A stretch of DNA of 64,000 nucleotides from Polytrichum commune (Eukaryota > Streptophyta > Polytrichopsida > Polytrichales > Polytrichaceae), in NCBI GenBank assembly GCA_950295325.1, contig OX485803.1, positions 53,705,554 to 53,769,553 on the forward strand, given 5' to 3'. The translations under genes and the position numbers were made by a program. Position 1 is the stretch's first letter, and every line of letters starts with the position of its first letter. The notes under the pieces are model-generated. The model ran no database searches, had not been told where the DNA came from, and saw only the letters and a program-made list of their open reading frames with translations. Of this stretch, positions 24,060-33,968 are shown one piece after another.

Positions 24060-24985
24060 AAATCAATGAACGGGGAGAACCAACCGCTTAGGTACAGATG
24101 AGCCGGTTGAGTTTGAGAAATGAGCGGTTTGAAGTTCAAGACTTCACGAGAATTACCCCGCGTCATTGAGGCGTTGTGAACGCTTCCCACGTGGTCAGGG
24201 GTTAAGAAGATCTCGGCCGTTGATTGCGATTTGATGATCTAAAGGTTCCTATGTTGCCCCAACTTCTGGCCTCTCTTCCCCTTGGATAGAGCTTGGAAAA
24301 CTTCACGTTGGATGAAATCTCCACCTCCGTCCACTCACAAATCTTGGAAGATTCTTTCAACACAAAGTCCTTCATTAAATGGACTTGCAGAGGAGACAAT
24401 GACAACCAGGGGCTTCGAACCCCTATCTCTTCCTTATGAAAAGTAGATCCAAGGTTACTAGCCATCGACTCCAAGCCCCTTTCGATGACCAACCTCGAAA
24501 TGAAATGAAACGAAATTTAACCCGTTGTATGAGAGCATTTGTGTGGGAATCGGAAGGCTCCCAAAGGGTTCCTTGAGTTTCCAATGGAGTTCCCCGGAGG
24601 AACTTAAGGAACCCTCTGGGAACCTTCAAAATCCCACACAAATGCTCTCATACGATGGGATGAACAATCAACCCCTTCATCTTGCAACTATTGATTTATT
24701 CATCCACCAAAACTTCATTCGTCGGAAGCTTTCTTTCGAGCTGCCTGAACAATTTCATAGACCGTAGGATGAGACTCTGTGAATGAATGGCTTGGATGTA
24801 ATCTGCCCACGACCACACACCTTCCATTCACAGCACCTCAACGACATGGAGAGTAACCCATCATTTCAGAATAATGCATGGAATATTTTATGATGTAATA
24901 AAGATGACCCGAAAGATGTCAACATGTGACCAGTTGGACTTGGGAACACTAGGATATCGACCGATCGTGCCCGAAAATCTCAGTG
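24060..24985 (+). mobile_element. Two parts of a family C copy flanking other DNA
   Basis: The left part (24066-24160) has GGGGAGAACCAACCG and TTTGAAGTTCAAGACTTC; the right part (about 24905-24980) has GATGTCAACATGTGACC and a following TAGGATATCGACCGAT block. Intervening DNA includes the foldback at 24521-24659. A (GT)n run lies just upstream at about 24023-24042. Confidence 0.45.
24521..24659. mobile_element. Foldback element, ~139 bp hairpin
   Basis: The left arm GTATGAGAGCATTTGTGTGG pairs with CCACACAAATGCTCTCATAC on the right, an exact 20 bp match that extends further with few mismatches through GGTTCC(T/C) and CTCC(G/A) blocks. Each arm is ~60 bp. A half-like relative lies at about 29040-29130. 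It could be a small MITE or, if transcribed, a long hairpin RNA. Confidence 0.7.
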
Positions 24986-24989
24986 TACT

Positions 24990-26580
24990 AGTGCAGGAAA
25001 TTATTATGGCACGGCGCTCTAAGTTAAGTGAAGAGGCGAAAAAGTGTTGATTGAAGCCTCCTGCAACCCCACCTTAACTTAACTTACTTCCACACACAAA
25101 ATCTTTCCCTGCTGCATGCGCCGATCGAGTTCACTAGCTAGACCCGGCCCTGACACTTTGTTTTTATAACACTTGCATCTCTTTTTCCTCGGATCTATAT
25201 ATACAGTCTCAGGCTGCTCAGTTTCAAGTAGTAAATGAGGTTGACCTTGTCGACCGGAGACAAGGAATTATTGTATACGAGCGCACCTCTCATGCATTTG
25301 TGCAACACAAATTTTAGCCCACGAAATAGTATGCAACCTGGAGGTTATTCTTTAAAATATACAAATTTGACACCAGAAGTAGCTCCAAAGGTCTCAAATT
25401 AGTGTGCTCGAGGTCGTTTGAGTTGAATCGGCAGTAAACTTATAGGGGGTCAAGTTTTAATGTTCGGAGAGAGAGAAAGCTCGCGCTCTCTCGATCGATC
25501 GATCGATATGGCTTTTTGGTCGCATCGGACTAGGCTCAAGTCTGAAACGATTGAGGCAAGTGGATGTAACTTGGTTCGTTTTCCATGTTCTCCAACTTCT
25601 ACCGATTATCATCACACGACGAAACGTGTGTTGCATTAGCAAATCATCTGCAACGAAACATCGACACAAGTTGGATCAAAAATTGGACCATGCTTGATTT
25701 GATTATCATTATTGGTAGTGCACGTTTGTTGATCTTGTAGCTGAATACACAAGGCCTCCCATTTGTGTTCAATGTTGAGTGTGGAATAGTCAAACATAGC
25801 TTGAAGACGTAGTCCAATCTCATTTAAACATGTGTTTTTATGGTTTGTGTTATTTGATCCTCGCCTAATCACACACTAATCAAATACAAATGTCCGAGCA
25901 ATGAAAATAACCTGATAACACCTGCATGCCTTTATCCAAGTGGAGTTTCATCAATAAGAACAAACAGGGCTTCATCAGCAAGAACAAAATTAGATTTTTA
26001 TTAGCAAGTGCTAAACCATGGAATTATAATATTCCCAACATTTAGGAGTAGCAAGACATAAAGGTGGATGGTGCTAAAACTAACCCCAAGGAGTGCGCTC
26101 TTCGTGCCATGTACAAACTAACGTGAGTATAACAAGGGTATTATTTAAGGCTTCAATGCATATAATATACATAAGGGAAGGTATGTGTATCTCTCTGATA
26201 TGTACGAGTAAAGAGGTCGTCAAGGATTCAAAAAGTAAAGGTAGATGTACAAAAGGAGATCTTACATTTTATATAATGTATTTGACAATAGATGTTCAAT
26301 TCATTGTTCTAGCTTTATGAGCTACATCCTATGGATGAAAAAAAAATCTTGAATGCCTATGTGATTGGACAATGATATGGGTCATAGGAAAAATAAAGTC
26401 ATATTTTCTTCATGACTTGTATTTTGTGTATATAATGAAATGAGGCCCATTTTTTTCACACTGGTGACATGTGCGAGGAGCATGTGGTTCAAATTAACTT
26501 GTCATTGACTAACATTGTATTTGATCAATGGTGGTCTATCGAGGTAGTAGAGCAAGTTATGGACAACCTCGATAAAAAAA
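24990..26580. other. Non-coding; short (CGAT)n run
   Basis: A TCGATCGATCGATCGAT run lies at about 25490-25508. Minus-strand frames at 25457-25872 carry no recognised domain. Otherwise AT-rich. Confidence 0.4.
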
Positions 26581-26584
26581 ACTA

Positions 26585-27330
26585 ACTAAATTAGGCACAC
26601 CTAATTTGGGGACTTAATTTAATCAAACACCCATAATTGAGTGGTGTGTGGTTAGGTGTGCAACCAAGAAATAACACCAAAAAGATGTTTGTTTAAAAGA
26701 AAACTAGACAATGTGTTCAAAACATGCTAATGATTCTAAGTTCAATAGTCGACATAGTATTTATTTGTGAGGACCTATACAACAATTTAATGGGAGCATG
26801 AGAATATTCACTTTGACAATGAGTGAGATATTCATACAAGCTCCAATATGTATACATAATGTTGCTACAACCTCAATTTAGATTGCCAACCATCTCATAC
26901 TAGGTAATGGTGTGTTTTATATCCGAGGAGATGTACGCTAGTCATGAAAAATAACCATTTGAGATCCATCTACCTTAAGGTAAGTGGGTCTTAACTTGCT
27001 TCTTGAAGGATACAAAAGACGCAATTAGTGGAAGTTGATTAGCAATGCCAAATCAAACCTGCAACCATATTCCTCATATCATTTGGAGCTCATATGAATA
27101 TCTTATTCGTTCTCATAGCGAACATTTTCTTTCTCATCAAGCAATCGCATAGGTCCTCCCAATTTATGTCGACTATTTGAACCTATAATGGTAAGCAGAG
27201 CTTGCTTACTTAGTCCAATATGTTTCATACACATGTCTTTTTGGTGATTGTTCTTAGATTTACACCATACCACACGCCATTCAGTATAGGTGCCCGTTTG
27301 AGAGGGCGTTTTAAATTAGGCACATTTGCC
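26585..27330. mobile_element. Foldback-type element (family D), full copy
   Basis: Two arms of ~330 bp run in opposite directions about a centre near 26970. The ends carry CCTAATTT-type sequence (palindromic AAATTAGG...CCTAATTT at 26588; AAATTAGGCACA at 27313). Shared arm blocks are CATGTCTTTTTGGTG (right) with its inverse CACCAAAAAGATG (left), and a GAGCTCATATGAATATCTTATTC block matching the inverse of GAGATATTCATACAAGCTC. Arm identity is roughly 70 percent, so the element is old. No transposase is encoded. Confidence 0.55.
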
Positions 27331-27500
27331 TTATATAAGTTACACAATGCACCAAATACCGTACGACCCACAATCAACTCGGGCACTTTGGAGTTTTTTT
27401 CTTAATTTTTTTTTTCTTCAAAATTTACTTTTTTGAAAGAAGGGTGAACATTGAAAGACACCTCCACATGCCACATGGACACTTTATTCTTCCCTTATTA

Positions 27501-28041
27501 GGGCCGCTTTACACCTAGAGGCCGGGCCAATTCGTTGTGTAAGAGGCTTGAAATCCTCACTTGTGATTGGTCAAAAGGTTGAAATCGGCCCGAACCCCTT
27601 TACACCTAGAGGTCGGGGCAATTTGGTGGTGTACATTTTTTAACCAAAAAAATTAATCAAAAAATGCATGGTCTGACACAACCCGAGCTCGCTGAATTGG
27701 GTGCACCCAAAATGGAGGGCCAATGCTCGGCTTTGGAGTCAATGTCAGATTTCAATAAATAAATAAATAAAATATGATTTTTTCAATGAACTATATCCAT
27801 TAGATTTTATGGAAATCTGAACGACTCTATGCTAGATTATGCTAGATCCGTTGAATTATGCTAGATTTATTGAATCAGCCTAGCTTCTTGACCCTAAGGC
27901 CTTTACATATGGGAAAATTGGCCCCCATTATGATCTTATTATAATGTGTAGTTGAGGCCAGCCTCCAACCCCAAAGGGGCTAAAAATTCATGCAATTGGC
28001 CTCAAGGGGAATTGGCCCGGCCTATAGGTGTAAAGCGGCCC
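27501..28041 (+). mobile_element. MITE family E with perfect TTA duplication
   Basis: The left terminus GGGCCGCTTTACACCTAGAG is preceded by TTA (27498-27500); the right terminus, inverted, is GGGCCGCTTTACACCTATAG and is followed by TTA (28042-28044). The inverted repeats match at 31 of 32 positions. A second copy of the terminal motif (CCTTTACACCTAGAGGTCGG) sits ~100 bp inside the left end. Length 541 bp. PIF/Harbinger-type by duplication; its ends are better preserved than those of family A. Confidence 0.85.
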
Positions 28042-28355
28042 TTAGACTACCGGTGTCAATTGAAGCGGTTTCTTTTTGGACTTGCATGCGCAAAAGTCTC
28101 ATCAACATGGGCGGTGGAAGTTCGAGTTCTCCGTTGTATGTAGTCTTTTCCACTTTTGTTTTATTTTATTTGACTCACCGAAATCATGCATTTTGTTGGT
28201 TTGTTTGCATGCACTCATGAAGGAACGGTGACAATTTGCCGCCGATCAATTGACGTAAAGTTGACCTAGTATGTGAAGGTCAAATGGCAAGATTGGTTCC
28301 ACATTAGGGTGTTGGGGAGTGTCGCAACTTGGTGACTCATTCCGGTCTAAGCACT

Positions 28356-28620
28356 TCTCGGGGAGAACCGGCAGTTAGTTACAAATGAACCGGTTGAGTT
28401 TGAGAGAGAGAGAGAGAGAAAAAAAAAAAAAAAAAACGGGTTGAAGTTAAAGACTTCGGGAGAATCACCGATCATTTGAGAGGAATTTATGAAAGAATAT
28501 ACCTCAGATGAATGAAGAAGCCAACCGAAAGATGATGTCAACATGTAATTGGTTGGATTTAGAATCGCTGGGATCTTCACCGACTATATATGCCCAAAAA
28601 CTTCCCGGGCATTGATGCAG
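28356..28620 (+). mobile_element. Dispersed repeat family C, most complete copy
   Basis: From GGGGAGAACCGGCAGTTAGT to AACTTCCCGGGCATTGATGC this copy is interrupted only by a (GA)n plus A18 tract at about 28402-28436. No inverted termini are visible. The recurring GATGATGTCAACATGTAA block identifies the family across the window. Confidence 0.6.
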
Positions 28621-29522
28621 AGGGTGTAATATGGTGGGTGTATTCTTGTTCTCCGTCTTGTATGGGTCTCATATTTAACTTAGATCTTGAAATTTGTGTT
28701 GTATTAGCGTTATTTGCAAAGTGAAGTAGATGAAATCATGGATTTAGTCGCAACCCCTACGCTTATGAGAATTAAGACAAACTCGTTCAAGTTTTCTTGA
28801 TGCTTGAATTACCATACACAAAGAGTGGTGTCTGGCTATTTAAAAACAACTTTCTAGCTTGTCCTGCCAGGACATGTGAGCCCAGCTAGCCTTGCATAGC
28901 CATGTTGCTGAGGCGATGTGAGGGAGGGTGTGTGGTCATGGGCAAAACCGCATCCAAGCAGGACCACTCATGCAAACTGTACAAAATTATGATGGATGGA
29001 ACTTTGGCGGATGAAATGTTTGCGGTATGAAGTGGTTGATTGTTCGTCTCAAAATGTATGGGGGGTCTTGCGGAAGAATTTGGAGGTTTCTAGAGGGTGC
29101 CCTAAGTTCCGGTTGGAGTTCCCGGATGGTACCAAAACTAATTCTCAACACCTTGCACATGAAATCTAAGCCACTCCTCGCCATGCCAAAACCACGTGGT
29201 CTTACTTGCAGTCAAACACCTTGTGTTTAACTATCAAAAGCCCATGAGAAATATCTATATCAAGTACAACACGCAGTGTACCATTCTTGGTGTCATAGAA
29301 AAACACCTCGACATTCCTTTACATTTTCAACAATTTTTTTACCCATGTAAACCAACGATTATGATAGAAGGAGGCCCACACTATTACAATTATGACCTCA
29401 TACAATCGTGCAACCTTGTGGCTAATACAAACGAACGATGTTCTCTCTCCCCGAAGATGTGTTAGTAATTGCAACATAAGTTAGGCCGCACTAGGATAGT
29501 TTGTGAGAGATGTGAATAATAA
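28621..29522. other. Non-coding; half foldback at ~29040-29130
   Basis: No gene. A segment resembling one arm of the hairpin at 24521-24659 (TTCCGGTTGGAGTTCC block) lies near 29105. Confidence 0.35.
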
Positions 29523-30108
29523 GGGCCAGTTCACACTATGGCCAAACTTTGAGAGGAGAAGCGTTTGGACCAATGAAAATACATAAATGTCCAAAGTCCG
29601 TCCTCTCGGCCTTCACACTAGAAGTCGAAGTCCAAAGGATGTCGCCTCCCAAAGAGCCTAGGTGGCAACACTTTTAGGAAGTTATGGCGCCCAGAGTTCG
29701 GCCTCTTGAGCAAAGTTTGGGTCGAGCAAAATGCTTGACCCAAACTTCCGTCGAGAGGCCGAACTTTTTTTCATTAAAATATCAATCATTGACAATATCT
29801 TGACCATTAGATTGGAGGAGTTATTTTGAGCAAGGAATAAAGTGGGATGCTCCTTTGGGTTTGGACTTTGGGCTCGGCCTTTGGAGACTTCACACTATGG
29901 CCGTCCAAGTCGAGAGGCCGTGGGAATTCATGGCCAAAGGTTTGGACTTTGGGCTTAGCCTTTGGAGGCTTCACACTATGCCTGGCCAAAGGCTCCACTT
30001 ACTATATTTTATTGACTATTTTCAGCTCATTTCTTTGGACTCTCAACAAAGTTTGGCCACTCAATCCCACGGCCTCTCGACTTCGACGGCCATAGTGTGA
30101 ACCGGCCC
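29523..30108 (+). mobile_element. MITE family F with perfect TAA duplication
   Basis: The left terminus GGGCCAGTTCACACTATGGC is preceded by TAA (29520-29522); the right terminus, inverted, is GGGCCGGTTCACACTATGGC and is followed by TAA (30109-30111). A block GGTTTGGACTTTGGGCT(C/T)(G/A) with CTTCACACTATG is tandemly duplicated inside (about 29860-29990, period ~80 bp). Length 586 bp. Plus-strand frames across it arise from this duplication and are not genes. Confidence 0.85.
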
Positions 30109-30394
30109 TAAGCAATTGTGGCAAGCAAGCAACTACACCAAATTAGGTCCCTCATTGATTCTTGCCAAGAATGAACACGGTTTGCAAAATGGGAGCCTAG
30201 GGTTGTTTTGGACGCACTTGTGATCATCATCAACACTCTGGAACCTCTTAAGATAGTTATACATATATACCCCAAATGCACTCCCTAAGGTGTGTGTTGA
30301 AATCCTCACCCAATTACCCGCAAAACTTAACCAAAAACATAAAAATTACAAGAACAACTATGCTAATTATCCCATTTACTGCGTGTGGTACTAA

Positions 30395-30895
30395 GGGTCA
30401 CTTCACACACGAGCCAAGAGCCGCGACCATGAAAATGTGAGAGCCCAAAAGAAAATGTCCAAAGGCTGTCCCAAGACACCTCCAAACTCATGTAGTGTGA
30501 TCACGGACCCTCAAGTGTAGTGTGAAAGTCATATGTGACCATGCCCTCAGTCAAATGCTATTTCAATGAATTTATGTTCGTGTAGGTTCTCACACATGAT
30601 AAAAATAGAATAAATTGATGGTTGCAAGCATTCAGAGTGCCATGGTCTCCCGGTTTTATGTCAGGCTTACCTTCCAGAGGTGATCATTGAAAATAGTCCA
30701 AGTGACCATGAAACATGATCCATTTGATGCCATGTAGGAATCCTTGTATACTTTACATCCATCTTGCATTCACATACTATGTTGGTCCCTCAAGTGTAGT
30801 GTGAAGCAAACTTGGACCAGCTCCACCTTTTCCACCAATGAGAGTGCTTGAAGCGTAATGGTCACGTGCACTCAGTCTTGTGTGTGAAGTGGCCC
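30395..30895 (+). mobile_element. MITE family A, complete copy with TAA duplication
   Basis: The left end GGGTCACTTCACACACGAGC is preceded by TAA (30392-30394); the right end ...TTGTGTGTGAAGTGGCCC is followed by TAA (30896-30898). 501 bp. This copy and the one at 20900 define the family; the interior shows the same paired GTAGTGTGAA motifs. Confidence 0.88.
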
Positions 30896-32807
30896 TAATT
30901 CCCCAAAGCACGCACTATTTTGCCAAATCTCAAAATCAATGAGGGCTGATTTTTTTACCAAATTGTGATACAAAATTCGTGCTCATTTACCATACATTTC
31001 AAGAAAATCAGTGCATGTTCTAAGGTGTTTGTAGAGTGCATAATTTGTTCTGGTGAACTTGAAGAGGCTTCTTCTTCTTCTTCTTCAGTCGGCACCACTC
31101 ACTCATGAGGGCATCTCCTAACGCTAAGAAACCAAAGAGAGCTTGCATGGAGAGTTTATGACACTTTGGCTCCCAAAACCTTGGATGTTTTGGTGGCACT
31201 AATTTCATAGCATAAAGGAAGTTAGTATCACCTTCATTGATTTTCCATGCGCACTATAAGCCCACCCTCACTAAATGGGATAAGTAGTGTACTGTGCACA
31301 TATTCTTGTACATACAAATATAGGTGTGACTACCACAACATCTAGAAACGAGGTCCGTAACCCTATGTTTGGGCAGTCAACCGAGGGATATCACGGAGAT
31401 TCTCTTTCTCCTTATGCGTATCACGAATCACATGAGTCCCCCAATCATGTTGACTAGTGAACCTAGAATAGCTAAACCACATAAACACATGTCTTTTTGG
31501 TCCGTTTCCAATCCCAAATCCACCTCTAGCTACCATGCATGCACCACACCACCCATATATAGATAGATGTCCGCTTAAGACAAGTAACCGTATTTCGTCC
31601 TCGTTTACCCTAGAGGCGAGGTCGGACTATTGTACGTACATCAAGGGAGTTGAAATCCGTCTTTCAAGTAACTAAATCCTCACGAGATGCTTCAAAAGGA
31701 CAACCATAGGTGTAATAACTTCCTTAATGACATGTGTGGCATCTACTAAACAAAGTAGCGTACCCTAGCACCTAAGCCCTTTGCCCCATACCCGCCTTGG
31801 ATCCTCCCGGATACCCGCCGGGTACCATAGGCGTCCAAGGTTCTCGTCCCTCTCTAGACCTCCCGATCCCGTCTCTTTTCCGCTCTCTCTCTCTCTCGCC
31901 GAAGTAAAACAAACCCAACCACCAAATTGCGACCGCATTGCAATTCTCTCCACAAAGGCGCCACCTTGAGCCCCCGAGTCGGTCGCGGTGGGCCATCTCG
32001 CCATGATTGTAGTTGCGTTGTTCGAGTGGCGCTGTGAAGATCAAGGGAATATTCAATCGAAAGTTGCTCAGCAGGACGGTCACGTCTTTGGAACAAACTC
32101 TGGATCGATCGATCGATCGAGCAGTAACTACTTAGGTGGCAGTACTTTGATTCGTTCGTCTTGTAACTTAGCCTTCTTTTTTCCATTTTAGTTTTACGGG
32201 GAAGCAGAAGAGCAAAGCAGAAGTGGAAGTGGTCGTAGTGCTCTGTAGATTTGATGGTGGGGTCAATCAATTCCGAATTCCACAAAACTTGCGACACCGC
32301 TCTTGGGAGAGAGGATTAGATTAAGTTAAGTAGGCTTATGCAGAGGTCCAGTTGGTTATGGAGCAGTAATGTCGGTGTGGGCAGGAGCGCAGCAGTCTGA
32401 GCACTTTTAGTCAAGGCAGCTTGCAGGGCAGTGCGATCTGTTGCGGTTGTTGCAGAGTGTGTTCCTTTTTTTACCTTGAGTGATTGAGGTTAATAAGTTA
32501 GGTGCTCGTTTTGCTTAGATTACCCACAAAGTAGACAACAATCAGTTATATGCACAATATGCCCTCGAGTTGACTGGTGAAGCAGAAGAGGAAGAAGAAG
32601 GAGAAAGCATGTGGCGTGGAGTGGAGTGGGGTCCGATCTGGTCAGACAAGGGAGAAGGGAGGATTGATTAGGCGGGTAGGTAGTTTTGTATTAGTGGACT
32701 CGGATACGATCGTCAAAGGTTTTCTCTCAAGTGAGCTCTGGACTTTCTTGTCCAAGTTGTGTGTGGGCTTGGTCCTGCCTCCCTCCCTCCGTAGAGTTTA
32801 TCTGAGT
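30896..32807. other. Non-coding; upstream flank of the gene at 33969
   Basis: A (CTT)n tract lies at about 31070-31086, a (CT)n tract at about 31884 and a (GATC)n run at about 32103-32119. Overlapping short frames on both strands at 31765-32297 conflict with one another and show no domains. A weak family D arm fragment is at ~31320-31580. Confidence 0.4.
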
Positions 32808-33410
32808 CATCTTTCTCCACGTCTTGGCATTCTCTCCTCCCCTCCGTATATCACCACCAATTCTCACCACTCTAGTACACATTTGCTAAACACCAATCTC
32901 TTGCTCTTCTCTCGCTCTGAAACACACAGGAATACACACACAGGAGACTACAAGGTATCGCAGAAAAAACAAACAACAACAACTGCTACTACTACTTGGA
33001 GTATCCATCTGCACGTTTTGGCATTCTGTTCTCTCTCTGTCTCTCCTCTGCGTATGTCACTGGCAAATCTCACCACTCTTCCCATTTGCTAAAATACCCA
33101 TCTCTTGCTCTGGCTCTGTCTATCTCTCTCTCACACACACAGATATACACACACGGGATCCTACAAAATACAGGAGAACACAACAACAACAGCAACAAAC
33201 TTTACTACTTAGAGTACCCATTTCCACGTTTAGGCATTCTGTTTTCTCTCTGTCCCTCTCCTCTACGTGTATCACTGGCGATTCTCACCACTCTACCCGT
33301 TTGCTAAAATACCAATCTCGTGCTCTGTCTCTGTCTCTCTCACATACAGAGGAGACTGTAAGGTTATTGCATAAATAACAGAAGAAAGCATCAACAACAA
33401 CTTAGACTCT
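32808..33410 (+). repeat. Three tandem ~200 bp CT-rich repeats upstream of a gene
   Basis: Each unit begins with CCACGT(C/T)T(T/A)GGCATTCT (anchor CACG at 32818, 33012, 33225), continues with CT-rich tract, a 'TCTCACCACTCT' block, 'TTTGCTAAA(A/C)', a (TC)n(AC)n tract and a purine-poor tail with CAACAACAAC. Periods are 194 and 213 bp. The array lies ~560 bp upstream of the first ATG of the gene at 33969 in the same orientation, and CT-rich plus CAA-rich composition is typical of plant core promoters and 5' leaders. It may be a triplicated leader or promoter; that is inference. Confidence 0.7.
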
Positions 33411-33968
33411 GTGTCTGTTATTCTCTCTCATTCACCATAGCTATTGTTCGACAAGTGTTTGTTTGGAGGTCTTAACCTTGTCCACAAAGGCAGGAGGCTG
33501 AGTAAGTAAGATGCAGCTTACTGCCGCTGGTGTGGGGTTGAAGAGGTTAAGAGCTGCCGCTGTTTCCACTTTCGTCTTGAGAAGAAGCAAGATCAAGCTT
33601 TCGGAGAGAGTGATCCACTTGATACGGCCAGAATTGGAGGTTACCAGATCCTCGTAGTTTGTTGCAACAACCTCTCTTCATAACGCTTGTGTCCTGGATA
33701 ACTTGTTACACTTTCTTCCCTCATCTCTCATTTCCTTGGTAGCTCACTCCCTTGGTAGCAATCCTCATGTCACCTTTCTGCACCGATAGGTAGCAGTATC
33801 CTCTTTGTCGTCAACTCCAACCAACCTCAAAAGCTTTCACAGATTTGGATTATTGAACCTCGGCAAAGTTTCCACCTGGAGGGTTTGCAAAATTTGGACA
33901 GACATCTTTTGCTGCGTCAGCAGTGCTTCTACAATCCCCATTCCTGCCACAAATTTGAGTCAGGCACC

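Noticed and set aside
31765-32297. Overlapping frames on both strands as candidate genes
   Set aside because: They conflict with each other, cross CT and GATC simple repeats and have no splice or domain support.
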